Shown: positions 36,701-42,425 of the stretch, piece after piece
Position numbering within the stretch: position 1 is the first letter of the stretch
Layout of the letters: every line of letters starts with the position of its first letter
Assembly (NCBI GenBank): GCA_029582155.1
Contig: CM055897.1
Coordinates: 16,172,482 to 16,236,481, forward strand
Length of the DNA: 64,000 nucleotides
Source: Panopea generosa
Taxonomy: Eukaryota > Mollusca > Bivalvia > Adapedonta > Hiatellidae
Direction of reading: 5' to 3'
The notes under the pieces: model-generated
Seen by the model: the letters and a program-made list of their open reading frames with translations, nothing else
Told to the model about the DNA's origin: nothing
The model's database searches: none
Position numbers and translations under genes: made by a program

Positions 36701-37500
36701 CAATCATCGGAGTATATATTCACCTGGTGAGGCATAATGCCAGTCATCGGAGTAAATATACACCTGGTGAGGTGTTATGCCAATCATCAGAGTACATATA
36801 CACCTGGTGAGGTGTTATGCCAGTCATCGAGCATAAATACACCTCCAGAGATGTAATGTCAATCATCGGAGTATAAATACACCTGGCGAGGTGTAATGCC
36901 AATCATCAGAGTATATATACACGTGGTAAGATGTTATGTCAATCATCGGCATGTTGTATGACTTTCAAAGTTTCATGTTGTAAATAGATCAAGTGTGTGG
37001 AATGTGTTTCATAGCTTTGAACCTGAAATTATTGTACTTGTGATCCTTAAATTGGTGGGCTGATGTTTTGACCATGAAGTTGTTAGTTAATACAGGTAAT
37101 TCATTTAATTGGCTGATGTTTTCTATGAAATTGGTAGGCTATTGTTGGACCATGAACTTTTGTAGCAGGAAAATTTGTTTGGATTTTAAAACCCAGTTGA
37201 CCTGGGTGATGTTTTTTCTTCCAATTTTGAATACCTACTTATAAGACAGTTAGAAGTTAATACAGAGATGTATTTATCAAGTTGATAGTTAATTATTTAA
37301 TGATCCACAGAGTGTTTATTAACATACTTAGAGATGCTTTAAATTATTTTTCATTTAACTTGGTACATGTTTAGCTCCCCTGAACAAAAACTTGATTTGC
37401 TCACTATATTGTTACTGTTTATAAAAAAAAAACAGAGTAAGATCGCTCATATTAAAAAGAATTCAATCTGTTTTAGATCCCAATCGACAATCTGAAATAG
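3468..37500 (+). CDS. S9 family serine peptidase (prolyl oligopeptidase superfamily), 5'-incomplete, 13 constitutive exons plus one duplicate
   Basis: Exons, all GT-AG: 3468-3757, 9652-9753, 11961-12047, 15702-15779, 17258-17494, 18417-18581, 19521-19665, 22033-22207, 23125-23279, 29906-30099 (or alternative 33620-33819), 35063-35144, 36468-36577 and 37477-37500. Together with one base from a missing upstream exon they give an open frame of 615 codons including the stop. The first six exons form the N-terminal beta-propeller region. The rest form the alpha/beta-hydrolase domain, with HGGPT, nucleophile motif GGSAGG, acid motif FQG-x-ED followed by VPPNQAE, and His motif GEQHGFR. The family cleaves short peptides, usually releasing N-terminal units; the substrate here is unknown. 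It resembles the acylaminoacyl-peptidase/dipeptidyl-peptidase-like S9C group more than DPP4, and no membrane anchor is visible in the part present. Family members run about 640-680 residues, so roughly 50 N-terminal residues are missing. Assignment to S9 is firm; subfamily and substrate are inference. Confidence 0.9.
3758..4470 (+). other. Intron sequence before the 54-bp array
   Basis: AT-rich sequence with no further exon or repeat recognised; it leads directly into the 54-bp minisatellite. Confidence 0.5.
4471..9651. repeat. 54-bp minisatellite, roughly 95 units, filling a peptidase intron up to the splice acceptor
   Basis: Units run 'atatactgtatactgtatgt', then 'atattatacaacttac', then 'attttgtagaatgatcag', with 51-bp variants lacking three bases. 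The first stretch (to about 4900) has a shorter 47-bp form lacking one 'tactgta'. Variants (aaacttatatta, acaacttaaattatata, aacacaacttacatta) occur in repeating orders, for example 4975-5330 is echoed at 5380-5750. This shows block duplication. Because 54 and 51 are multiples of three, long artificial open frames appear on both strands. The last unit ends in the acceptor of the next exon. Confidence 0.95.
9652..9753 (+). CDS. Peptidase exon B
   Basis: Reading [19 protein letters not shown] then [15 protein letters not shown], this matches the family pattern (I/V)xCVREDH...EAVNTIVAID. The acceptor is placed after 'agaatgatcag' because this keeps phase 0 from the previous exon and gives the expected IYCIRE start. 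Alternative AGs at 9664-9665 and 9666-9667 are out of phase with exon A. The first twelve bases of the exon are identical to the start of the minisatellite unit. Donor is TTG|GTAAAT. Confidence 0.8.
9754..10564 (+). other. Intron sequence, nothing recognised
   Basis: AT-rich intron DNA; the short open frames here lack coding character. A MITE follows. Confidence 0.4.
10565..10839. mobile_element. MITE with ACAGTCAAACCTGT inverted ends, carrying a nested second MITE
   Basis: The left end ACAGTCAAACCTGT (10565-10578) is mirrored by ACAGGTTTGACTGT (10826-10839). A related element with the same ends is at 18134-18307, including the shared 'aagcagccagtcaagg' and 'tgctctgaaagca' type interior. The segment 10581-10678 inside this copy belongs to the palindromic TTAACCCTTTACTCC family. 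Confidence 0.8.
10581..10678 (-). mobile_element. Truncated copy of the palindromic TTAACCCTTTACTCC MITE, nested
   Basis: Contains 'tgaactcttcctgcactgtt', 'ttcaaaggcctccagtgatt' and the end 'tatggagtaaagggttaa', as in the full copies at 32344 and 35432. Only the outer half is present and it interrupts the surrounding MITE. Confidence 0.75.
10840..11960 (+). other. Intron sequence, nothing recognised
   Basis: No exon, RNA gene or repeat recognised. The antisense open frame of 92 codons at 11041-11319 has no family resemblance. Confidence 0.4.
11961..12047 (+). CDS. Peptidase exon C
   Basis: 87 nt, phase 0 to 0, acceptor 'ctctgttacag', donor ATG|GTAAGA. Encodes [18 protein letters not shown] then [11 protein letters not shown], a beta-propeller blade with the S-P-D-G-x-x-(I/L)-A-W motif typical of S9 propellers. 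Confidence 0.92.
12191..15038. repeat. 43-bp minisatellite, about 66 units
   Basis: The unit is 'gttaaccagtaggagaggga' then 'tgcattataRgatctgctag' then 'gta', nearly identical throughout. A single A/G difference (ATAAGATCT or ATAGGATCT) is the main variant. Three units carry 'gctgggtag' (near 12356, 13303 and 14248), and a few near both edges carry 'gctgcatag' or 'gctgtgtag'. It begins about 145 bp after exon C. Confidence 0.97.
15059..15289 (+). mobile_element. tRNA-derived SINE (Leu/Ser-like head)
   Basis: Head 'gtggccaagtggtctaaggc', B box 'ggtttgagtcc', body 'gaggtcttcctccactagta', tail 'ttgaaaatggcgttaaaccc' and A-run. It contains an internal duplication of 'actcagtctg' and abuts the end of the 43-bp array. 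Confidence 0.85.
15702..15779 (+). CDS. Peptidase exon D
   Basis: 78 nt, phase 0 to 0, acceptor 'ttgctaatttcag', donor ATG|GTGAGG. Encodes [20 protein letters not shown] then PESAKM. Joined to exon C it yields [18 protein letters not shown], a very conserved segment in this S9 group. Confidence 0.93.
16076..16275 (-). mobile_element. Degenerate tRNA-derived SINE, antisense, third family
   Basis: Contains 'agcttgattgcggtgaaatc', 'gagctgggatcaaacccgca' and 'actctatccactgtatt'. On the minus strand the last two read as a tRNA-like B box and head. Related copies are at 34456-34703 (antisense) and 51260-51447 (sense). Confidence 0.65.
16326..16404. repeat. 15-bp tandem repeat, 5 units
   Basis: CATGTAAGATGTTGT repeated five times with one A-to-T change, in the intron between exons D and E. 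Confidence 0.9.
17020..17195. repeat. About 66-bp tandem repeat, 2.6 units
   Basis: The phrases 'gtagttatggtagaaaataa', 'tgcagtatttagctgatgtt' and 'cacaaggctttt' recur three times, the last copy truncated, just upstream of exon E. Confidence 0.85.
17258..17494 (+). CDS. Peptidase exon E
   Basis: 237 nt, phase 0 to 0. Encodes [17 protein letters not shown], then [18 protein letters not shown], then [19 protein letters not shown] and VTVFGK. The D-x-T-x-WWNLY stretch is a recognisable propeller motif of this family. The acceptor 'tgaataaag' is weak but is the only one giving the conserved V-A-G-G start in phase. Confidence 0.92.
17560..17762 (-). mobile_element. Degenerate SINE, fourth family (antisense)
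   Basis: 'gttgtatggtatttagcatt', 'gctttcagcaatttttcagt' and 'catatcgcaac' match the better preserved copies at 33957 and 48953. The tRNA-like end is eroded. Confidence 0.55.
18134..18307. mobile_element. MITE with ACAGTCAAACCTGT inverted ends
   Basis: Left end ACAGTCAAACCTGT, right end 'acaggttttgactgt'. The interior 'taagcagccacttgtcataa' and 'cttgactggctgcttaag' matches the copy at 10565. Confidence 0.8.
18417..18581 (+). CDS. Peptidase exon F
   Basis: 165 nt, phase 0 to 0, acceptor 'acactttttcag', donor GAG|GTATAG. Encodes [20 protein letters not shown] then [20 protein letters not shown] then [15 protein letters not shown]. This is the last propeller segment, just before the link to the hydrolase domain. 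Confidence 0.9.
18875..19350. repeat. 22-bp minisatellite, about 21 units
   Basis: Units of the type CATGCCATTATGCTGTATTTAT with C/T and G/T variants. The 22-bp period produces an artificial frame with a 22-residue period, which is not a protein. Confidence 0.93.
19521..19665 (+). CDS. Peptidase exon G
   Basis: 145 nt, phase 0 in, phase 1 out. Acceptor 'actatatatatag', donor CCAG|GTATAA. Encodes [20 protein letters not shown] then [20 protein letters not shown] then ANKDYTAP. This is the propeller-to-hydrolase junction, with the family pattern H-G-(Y/F)-Y-Y-P-P. Confidence 0.92.
19680..19913 (+). mobile_element. tRNA-derived SINE inserted 15 bp after an exon donor
   Basis: Diverged copy of the Leu/Ser-like SINE: 'gtcctccacggccaagcagt', B-box-like 'gtttcgagtctc', 'gtccgcctccaccaataaaa', and tail 'gttgaaatggtgttaaaccc'. 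It starts almost immediately after the splice donor of exon G. Confidence 0.8.
19989..20593. repeat. Dispersed repeat with 'ctctactggcc' and 'gggcctcttgtt' ends
   Basis: Begins 'ctctactggccaacttcaag' and ends 'agagcaattcaggccctctt' then 'gggcctcttgtt'. The element at 25789-27321 has matching ends. Internally two similar segments of about 300 bp repeat ('cgaccacacatgtccctgcc' near 20080, 'cgaccacaagtgcccccacc' near 20360). Confidence 0.6.
20750..20988 (+). mobile_element. Palindromic MITE, TTAACCCTTTACTCC family
   Basis: Starts 'taacgctttactccatatac' and ends 'tatgacgtaaagggttaa'. The centre is a hairpin: 'cagattgctcatgacgagca' with flanks 'gaaaacagtgcagaaag' and 'cttcctgcactgttttc'. The right part has three units of the 'ggcatctatattagaggt' type. 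A 24-base T-run precedes it. Confidence 0.85.
21121..21582 (+). mobile_element. MITE with AAAGGGARTWTATCAGG inverted ends
   Basis: Left end 'aaaagggagtatatcaggaa', right end 'cctgataaattccctt'. A diverged copy with the same ends lies at 29202-29743, and an inverted partial copy at 28903-29201. Shared interior: 'aaatactgctt', 'cccaagttaggaaa' and 'agccaattttaaaa'. Confidence 0.75.
22033..22207 (+). CDS. Peptidase exon H: start of the alpha/beta-hydrolase core
   Basis: 175 nt, phase 1 in, phase 2 out. Acceptor 'ttccttttccag', donor AA|GTAAGT. Encodes [20 protein letters not shown], then [20 protein letters not shown], then [23 protein letters not shown] forms part of the oxyanion region, and [13 protein letters not shown] is strongly conserved in S9 peptidases. 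Confidence 0.95.
22208..23124 (+). other. Intron, nothing recognised
   Basis: No repeat family or exon was recognised with confidence. The phrase 'cataggctggccgtgtggga' and 'atttgaactcacaaacttcc' near 22955 looks like an eroded antisense tRNA-like head. Confidence 0.4.
23125..23279 (+). CDS. Peptidase exon I: catalytic serine
   Basis: 155 nt, phase 2 in, phase 1 out. Acceptor 'ttccactacag', donor GCAG|GTTAGT. Encodes [20 protein letters not shown] then [20 protein letters not shown] then [13 protein letters not shown]. The Ser of GGSAGG is the predicted nucleophile. The family usually has R-G-G-S-A-G-G where this protein has D-G-G-S-A-G-G. Confidence 0.95.
23366..25200. repeat. Dispersed mollusc-type repeat region with internal ~180-200 bp tandem segments
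   Basis: Starts 'agctcacttgagcaaagctc'. Between about 24000 and 24600 the block 'tagacacccaggttaaa...gcaaccactcattgg...cgcatgt...atggaatacacagaga...ttgcattttggcaga' repeats three times, with the 'gacacccaggttaaa' cores at about 24007, 24209 and 24388. A further core 'agacacccaggttaaacttt' follows near 25070. 'ctgacaactcttgtt' and 'cttacaactcttgttt' occur near 24680 and 25180. Non-coding. Confidence 0.6.
25789..27321. repeat. Long dispersed repeat with 'ctctactggcc' and 'gggcctcttg' ends
   Basis: Starts 'agctctactggccgaaggca' and ends 'tagagcatcctcaggtgctc' then 'atgggcctcttg'. The interior has repeated segments ('gtcagtcagatttgttcata', 'gacacatcatcaagtcatag' type) about 280 bp apart, near 26330, 26650 and 26970. 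It shares ends with 19989-20593. No transposase frame is visible. Confidence 0.6.
27492..28686 (+). mobile_element. Palindromic MITE with a greatly expanded internal 23-bp minisatellite
   Basis: The left end 'ttaaccctttactccatag' and central hairpin ('gttcagattgctcgtgacga' / 'gcaatctgaac', flanked by complementary 'gaaaacagtgcaggaag' and 'cttcctgcactgttttc') match the family. The right end is 'aaaagggtta'. Between 27660 and 28675 the unit GGCGTCTATATTAGTTGTCC plus AAA repeats about 44 times, alternating 'gttgtcc', 'ggtgtcc' and 'gaggtgtcc' forms. Other copies in the window have only 2 to 5 units. Confidence 0.9.
28903..29201 (-). mobile_element. Partial inverted copy of the AAAGGGARTWTATCAGG MITE
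   Basis: On the minus strand it reproduces the second half of the 29202-29743 element ('cctaacttgggttacttgcc' pairs with 'cccaagttagg'). It lies head to head with that copy, forming a large imperfect inverted repeat. Confidence 0.65.
29202..29743 (+). mobile_element. MITE with AAAGGGARTWTATCAGG inverted ends
   Basis: Left end 'aaagtgggtatatcagga', right end 'cctgatatattcccttt'. Aligns along its length with 21121-21582 ('ggtatgtcaaatccaccaaa', 'cttgaaatgaaattcccatt', 'cccaagttaggaaa'). Confidence 0.75.
29906..30099 (+). CDS. Peptidase exon J, version 1: catalytic aspartate
   Basis: 194 nt, phase 1 in, phase 0 out. Acceptor 'attgtattatag', donor ATG|GTAGTG. Encodes [20 protein letters not shown], then [20 protein letters not shown], then [20 protein letters not shown] and GTEDM. 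Joined to exon K it gives [15 protein letters not shown], where the Asp is the predicted charge-relay acid. The exon at 33620 is a diverged second version of the same segment. Confidence 0.92.
30142..31459 (-). mobile_element. Mariner-family transposon with perfect 29-bp inverted ends
   Basis: The inverted ends 30142-30170 and 31431-31459 (starting CGAGGGGCATTTCAAAAGTA) are perfect reverse complements by eye. They are flanked by TA dinucleotides at 30140-30141 and 31460-31461, as expected for a TA target site. The length of 1318 bp is normal for mariner. A broken transposase lies inside on the minus strand. It sits 42 bp after exon J. Confidence 0.95.
30330..31268 (-). pseudogene. Inactivated mariner transposase
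   Basis: The start at 31268 opens a 137-codon frame with the mariner N-terminal helix-turn-helix region (motif [20 protein letters not shown] and later [18 protein letters not shown]). The frame is then lost. The next part, at 30543-30827, carries [11 protein letters not shown] (first catalytic Asp) and [14 protein letters not shown] (second Asp). After a stop, [11 protein letters not shown] (around 30470-30510, third Asp) follows in the same frame. It is interrupted by at least one frameshift and two stops, so it is not functional, although the inverted ends are intact. Confidence 0.9.
31912..32136 (+). mobile_element. Palindromic MITE, TTAACCCTTTACTCC family, minimal array
   Basis: Left end 'tcaaccctttactccatag', right end 'tatgaagtaaagggttaa', two array units ('ggcgtctatattagagatgt'). 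One arm of the hairpin is partly deleted around 31978-31990. Confidence 0.85.
32344..32572 (-). mobile_element. Palindromic MITE, TTAACCCTTTACTCC family, reverse orientation
   Basis: Ends 'ttaaccctttgctccata' and 'tatggagtaaagggttaa'; hairpin centre 'cagattgctagttacgagct'. The array part is absent, replaced by unrelated sequence near the left end. Confidence 0.85.
33400..33590 (+). mobile_element. 5'-truncated SINE, second family
   Basis: 'cattgcagctcaatgtcatt', 'gaatcaagtgggaaagttat', 'gtgaggttaactgattgttg' and 'gatggcataaaaata' match the body and tail of the copies at 38739 and 59721. The tRNA-like head is missing. It ends about 30 bp before the acceptor of the duplicated exon. Confidence 0.65.
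33620..33819 (+). CDS. Peptidase exon J, version 2: duplicated, predicted mutually exclusive
   Basis: 200 nt, phase 1 in, phase 0 out. Acceptor 'ttttacgactag', donor CAG|GTATCA. Encodes [20 protein letters not shown], then [20 protein letters not shown], then [20 protein letters not shown] and FQGDEDQ. About 60% identical to version 1 and two residues longer. All conserved residues, including the catalytic Asp, are kept, and there is no stop or frameshift. Joining both versions shifts the frame and meets TAG within version 2. Skipping both gives a TAA five codons into exon K. Version 2 is closer to the usual family sequence ([14 protein letters not shown]). Confidence 0.88.
33957..34191 (-). 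mobile_element. tRNA-derived SINE, fourth family, antisense
   Basis: The minus strand begins with a tRNA-like head ('gcgtggtctagtggtagagc', B box 'gggttcgatccccggcc' on the reverse strand). It ends with 'gcgatgctaatcaccatac' on that strand. A longer copy is at 48953-49258. Confidence 0.8.
34456..34703 (-). mobile_element. tRNA-derived SINE, third family, antisense, with a short tail duplication
   Basis: 'gctggggatcaaacccgcaa' and 'gagcggccaacactctaacc' are the antisense tRNA-like head. The tail 'gattgcgatgaaattcagag' is present twice (34485 and 34550), which suggests a nested partial copy. Confidence 0.75.
35063..35144 (+). CDS. Peptidase exon K
   Basis: 82 nt, phase 0 in, phase 1 out. Acceptor 'tgatcatttcag', donor AAAG|GTATGG. 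Encodes [20 protein letters not shown] then TAYILFK. VPPNQAE directly follows the catalytic Asp of whichever exon J is used. Confidence 0.95.
35432..35672 (-). mobile_element. Palindromic MITE, TTAACCCTTTACTCC family, reverse orientation
   Basis: Ends 'taacgctttacttcatatag' and 'tatggggtaaagggttaa'. The array portion ('ctaatatagacgcctttgga') has two units and the hairpin core is 'cagattgcttgttatgagca'. Confidence 0.88.
36468..36577 (+). CDS. Peptidase exon L: catalytic histidine
   Basis: 110 nt, phase 1 in, phase 0 out. Acceptor 'ttatattgtag', donor GAG|GTCAGT. Encodes [20 protein letters not shown] then [17 protein letters not shown]. His of GEQHGFR is the predicted catalytic base. The spacing from the Asp (about 37 residues) suits the family. 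Confidence 0.95.
36588..36945. repeat. 40-bp minisatellite, about 9 units, starting 10 bp after a splice donor
   Basis: Units such as 'gtatatatacacctggtgag' then 'gtgtaatgccaatcatcaga'. Every unit carries a donor-like CTG|GTGAGG or variant. Confidence 0.9.
37477..37500 (+). CDS. Peptidase exon M: 24-nt terminal coding exon
   Basis: The acceptor 'aatctgttttag' is followed by codons for IPIDNLK and TAG. Family members end in a similar (I/V)xI-x-N-L tail, which supports this very short exon. It is phase 0 from exon L. Candidate polyadenylation signals AATAAA follow at 37590, 37684 and 38098. Confidence 0.8.
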   Translation: MPIDNLK

Positions 37501-38738
37501 AGACAGAGTGACAGGCATGCAAGATAGAGCAAACAAAATATAGTTTGGATTTAAAACAGATGAAAGAGGAAAATTAGTGCTGTTATTTCAATAAAACATT
37601 GTTATGATTGTGTGATCATATTCATGTGTTTGCCATAATACATTGTATGTACAGATATGTTACTTTGATTTATATCACCAGGGAATAAAACATAGAGAGT
37701 GACCATAATACACAATTTTATATTTATTTATTGTCTCCTAAGAGTAAGGGTTGAGAGATATAATATTAGTGTGTACAATTTACGAATATTTAGTTGGCCG
37801 CCACAGATTGCAGGTTCAATATGTCATACTTCATGATGATTCTACCCAAGAGAATTCTCACTTGCATCTAGTACATGTATTCATAATGCTATAAAATATA
37901 ATTATATTGTGCATATTCAGCTTTTTGTAATTTTTGGTATTCATGTATTACCAAGTATGCTTATAAATTACCATGAAATGATGAAGAATATATTTTGTAA
38001 AATGTATTTTTTTAACAAGTAGTTGTTTGTGATGCAATTTAATTGTAAATTTGCTACACTATTTAGCCATATTCTGTGTTATATTTCCTGTCAGAGAAAT
38101 AAAAGAGAATGATAATTTTATTATTTTAACAAACCTATAATCCAGCCCAATACCTCAAATATTTGTTCATTCTTTTATAAAAAGATTATTGTTCAATGAA
38201 TATTTAATATTAAGGAAGTTTTTATAGATTCTTTATTTGTAATATATTGAGAGAAATAAGTTTAGCAAGTTAAAATACATGGGAGATATTCAACGCCCTT
38301 AAAAAAGGAAATGTTATATATTCAAACTGAATTTTTGTAGGATATAGAATTCATTTAAAAATCAACAAATGAGTTTGATTCTGATATGATGCGACAATGT
38401 TCTTAATTTAATGTAAAAGGACGTAATTTACATATGAACCTCAGATACGTATGAACTATGATGCATTTTAGGAAACATTCATTTTGGCCTTTTAGTTTTC
38501 TGGTAAATGTTCCCTGCAGATGTACAGTTTAAAAGATATACTTTAACAACAAACAGTTTTATTTGGCAAAATGTTAATTTTAATATAGGAGCAATAACAA
38601 CGCAAAAAAAACAACCATAATTTGAAATGGTTACAAAATACTTATTTTGTTTTCTACTATTATTGTAAAAAAAATATCTATATGCAAAGATTTGCTATAA
38701 AACTTATTCTTTCAGTATTGTTGTTGGTTGTAAAAAGC
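37501..38738 (+). other. Peptidase 3' UTR and intergenic AT-rich DNA
   Basis: AATAAA at 37590-37595, 37684-37689 and 38098-38103 could end the peptidase transcript; which is used cannot be told here. No other gene is seen. Confidence 0.45.
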
Positions 38739-39010
38739 CGGGCCTGATTAGCTCAGCCGGTAATGCAGTTAACTATCAATCCAGGGGTCTTGAGTTTGGA
38801 TCCCCGCCCAGCAACAGTCTCCGTGATGATTGGCATATGACATTGCATCTCATTATCATACTCAAGCGGGAAATTTATCAGTTACTTGCGGAGATGTGAT
38901 GTGCTCGAGTACTGGTTAACCTTTCAGGATCCCAGGAAACATAGGTTAGGTTAACTGATCATCTGTTAGCTCTCGATGGCATAAAAATGACACCAAATAT
39001 TCAATCGATC
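38739..39010 (+). mobile_element. tRNA-derived SINE, second family, nearly full length
   Basis: The head 'gggcctgattagctcagccg' (A box) and 'gagtttggatccccgccca' (B-box region) is followed by 'cagtctccgtgatgattggc', 'ctcgagtactggttaacctt' and 'gctctcgatggcataaaaat'. Confidence 0.85.
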
Positions 39011-40130
39011 AATTCATTGGTTGTAAAATGATAAGTTTACTGCATTAAATAGCGTTATACGTTTGCTAGTGCTATAAAATGGACGCACTGCAATGTTCAC
39101 ATCAAATTTTGCTCGTGTTCATTGATCAAAGCAGTATTTACATTTATGAACATTTAACCACATGAAGACATTAATCTCTAAATATATCTATCTGACACTT
39201 CATATTGAAGAAGGATATTTAGATTTTTTATAAAATTAGTGGCGTCGCCCTTGTTTTGAAAATATGGGTAAAAAATCGTTAAAAAAGCACAAATTGAAAT
39301 TCCTTGATGAAAATAAAATATTTGTCAGTCAGTTTTTGTAATGGTATATATATAATAATAGAAAGTATTTGATTTGAAGTTTTGATTAAATTCATTTTAT
39401 TATGCCATTGTACAGAAAAAAAGACACAAATAAATTATTAATGCCATAATGAATTCATACTTCCAGTGATTAATTGGTGTTTCTTTGTTTTTGAACAAAA
39501 TAGTAAAATAACACAATAAAAAAACAACACTGTGATATAGTGAGTATGCCCGATGTTGTTGGTTTGATCACTGGCTCAGTCTGGTGGCCACCCATAAACA
39601 ACACTCGGTTCTGGTGTTGCCTTGGAAACGTACTTGGGGGGCATATTCACAAAAAGTCTTGTAGCTTACTTTGCAATAGAGCTTATATAGATTTATAAGA
39701 TTCAAAATATGAATATTGGATATGAACTCTTATGTGGCTGAGAACGTAATATTATCAGTTTGACCTAGCATTTATTTATTATCAAAAACTAAACATAATT
39801 TTGGCATGATTATCAATGAAACTATATACAGTTTTACTGGAAGCAGTCTAAAATCATGATCACCTGGTTGCTTTTCTTAGAATTACGTATTGAAGTACAT
39901 TTATATATTTAGATATATTGGTCAAATAGGAGCCAGGTACTTTGACACAAAGTATGTATGTGATGGTGGTACAGCAGAGCTCAGATTCATATATTGAAAA
40001 CATATACACATACATGTAGTATTCAGAATACACATTCTTTAATATATATTAAAAATATAAAGTTCTTCTTGTGTTTATTGAATACTCACCAGACTCAAAA
40101 AGGTGACAATTCCTTTTACGATCAACTCGA
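39011..40130. other. Intergenic AT-rich DNA
   Basis: No gene recognised. The phrase 'ttggtttgatcactggctca' near 39560 looks like a trace of a tRNA-like element. Confidence 0.4.
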
Positions 40131-40372
40131 GGGTGCCTCGGTGGCTGAGTGACCTAAGATGCTGTTTCAAGATCACTTGCCTCTTGCTGTTGTAGTGGGT
40201 TTTGAGCTCAAATCGCTAAAAAAAACTTAATGAGGAAAAGTTCACCAGTAACTTATGAATGACGGTGGTTTGCTTAGATCCATGTTTACGAGTCTGGTAT
40301 CTTCATCGGCTAATACAACAGGTTGCTATGTATAACCTGTCATGTGTAGAAAATTATGTAAATTTCCATTAA
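40131..40372 (+). mobile_element. Old copy of the Leu/Ser-like SINE
   Basis: 'gggtgcctcggtggctgagt' corresponds to the head and 'gacggtggtttgcttag' to the body. The order matches the intact copies but with many substitutions. Confidence 0.6.
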
Positions 40373-40708
40373 CAAAACAAAACCTGAACTAAAACCGCTC
40401 CCATGTTTATGATGTATGATAGTTACTGTAAACATAACTGAATCTTCAAAGAGTAGTACAATAGTGATTTTCAAATGTTTTGAAGGTCGTGGAAATGTGT
40501 ACTTTGTCAGTGAAAACTGAATTACAATGTTAAGTAATTCGTGATCGATAATATACGAAATTATACATTTAGCAATGTAAATTTCAAAAAGATCCGTTGC
40601 TGACAAGTACTAATCCCACATTCCCTCTCGGATTACGAATTCGCCGAACATATGAAATTGTATTCGATTCACCCCCGCCTGAAAATCTGGGTTGAAAAAA
40701 ATAGCAAC

Positions 40709-41662
40709 ATCTTGAGGCTGATCAAACAGAAATGTATGGCACATCTTCAGAAATGTATGGCACATCTTGACGCTGATCAAAATGAAATGTATGGCACATC
40801 TTGACGCTGATCAAACAGAAATGTATGGTACATATTGACGCTGATCAAACAGAAATGTATGGTACATATTGACGCTGATCAAACAGAAATGTATGGCACA
40901 TATTTACGCTGATCAAACAGAAATGTATGGCACATCTTGACGCTGATCAAACAGAAATGTATGGCACATATTGACGCACATCTTGATGCTGATCAAACAG
41001 AAATGTATGGCACATCTTGACGCACATCTTGATGCTGATCAAACAGAAATGTATGGCACATATTGATGCTGATCTAACAGAAATGTATGGCACATATTTA
41101 CGCTGATCAAACAGAAATGTATGGCACATATTTACGCTGATCAAACAGAAATGTATGGCACATCTTGACGCTGATCAAACAGAAATGTATGGCACATATT
41201 GACGCTGATCAAACAGAAATGTATGGTACATATTGACGCTGATCAAACAGAAATGTATGGCACATATTGACGCTGATCAAACAGAAATGTATGGCACATC
41301 TTGACGCACATCTTGATGCTGATCAAACAGAAATGTATGGCACATATTGACGCTGATCAAACAGAAATATATGGCACATCTTGACGCACATCTTGATGCT
41401 GATCAAACAGAAATGTATGGCACATATTGACGCTGATCAAACAGAAATGTATGGCACATATTTACGCTGATCAAACAGAAATGTATGGCACATATTGACG
41501 CTGATCAAACAGAAATGTATGGTACATATTGACGCTGATCAAACAGAAATGTATGGCACATATTTACGCTGATCAAACAGAAATGTATGGCACATCTTGA
41601 CGCTGATCAAACAGAAATATATGGCACATATTGACGCTGATCTAACAGAAATGTATGGCACA
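40709..41662. repeat. 34-bp minisatellite, about 28 units
   Basis: Unit 'ttgacgctgatcaaacagaa' then 'atgtatggcacata', with 'ttgacgcacatcttgatgct' insertions where a 12-bp part is doubled (near 40970, 41020, 41305 and 41380). The antisense open frames here are artefacts. Confidence 0.93.
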
Positions 41663-41705
41663 TTTTCTTTTTGTTTTATCGTACATGTAGATCTACACTT
41701 TAAAA

Positions 41706-41940
41706 GGAGTCCTCCGTGGCCGAGTGGTCCAAGGCGCCGTCTCAAGATCACTTGCTTCTCATCGCTGAGATCATAGGTTCGAGTACCGCTCGCTCCAAAA
41801 ACTTTATGTGAGAAAGTTTCTAGTTACTTGCGGAAGGACAGTGGTTCTACTCAGTCTGAGGTCTTCCTCCACCAGTAAAACTGGATATGTCATATATGTG
41901 TTGAAAATGGCATTAAACCCCATTAAAAAAAATTAAAAAA
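41706..41940 (+). mobile_element. tRNA-derived SINE, Leu/Ser-like, best-preserved copy
   Basis: Head 'gtggccgagtggtccaaggc', B box 'ggttcgagtaccgctcgctc', body 'gaggtcttcctccaccagta', tail 'ttgaaaatggcattaaaccc' and A-rich end. The B box is followed directly by SINE body sequence. Confidence 0.88.
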
Positions 41941-42344
41941 TTATAACACACCGATCGTGATAAATAGTTTTCAGCATTGTCTTGAAAAGATATCAGTAAA
42001 TTTGATGGTCAGTTGGTAGTATGATAATGTTGAGCATACGTTTTTGTTAAAAAATTGTTGTGGGACATCATGGAAGATTGGACTTCGTGCTCGTAATGGC
42101 TATTCACTTGATGTTCTCGCTTCTTACAAATTGTCGAATACATCTGCGTTTATCATCACGTGTTTCTTTTTATATACATGTACCTGAACATTTCTGTGTT
42201 TTATCATTTACACTTGTCCATGTTGACGTATGATTTTATGACATGTGTAATCAGGAATAATATTGTTTTTAATTTCGTATGTGCCAAACTGTATGGAAAT
42301 AAATTGCTCCGATGACAAATAAAAAAATAATTAAATATTCTATT

Positions 42345-42425
42345 CGTTTCATCGTATTGACTGCGGTTTGAACCTACGACTTCCTGAGTGACAAATAAAC
42401 GCCTGTACCACTGAACCACGATGGG
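42345..42425 (-). repeat. tRNA-like sequence, antisense
   Basis: On the minus strand the order is 'cgtggttcagtggtacaggc', then a spacer, then 'gtaggttcaaaccgcagtca', which are A-box and B-box-like. The stem pairing is poor, so a SINE head or tRNA pseudogene is likelier than a working tRNA gene. Confidence 0.45.

Noticed and set aside
41706..41790. Possible functional tRNA-Leu/Ser gene
   Set aside because: A and B boxes are present, but the sequence continues into a conserved non-tRNA body and A-tail shared with several other copies. It is a SINE.
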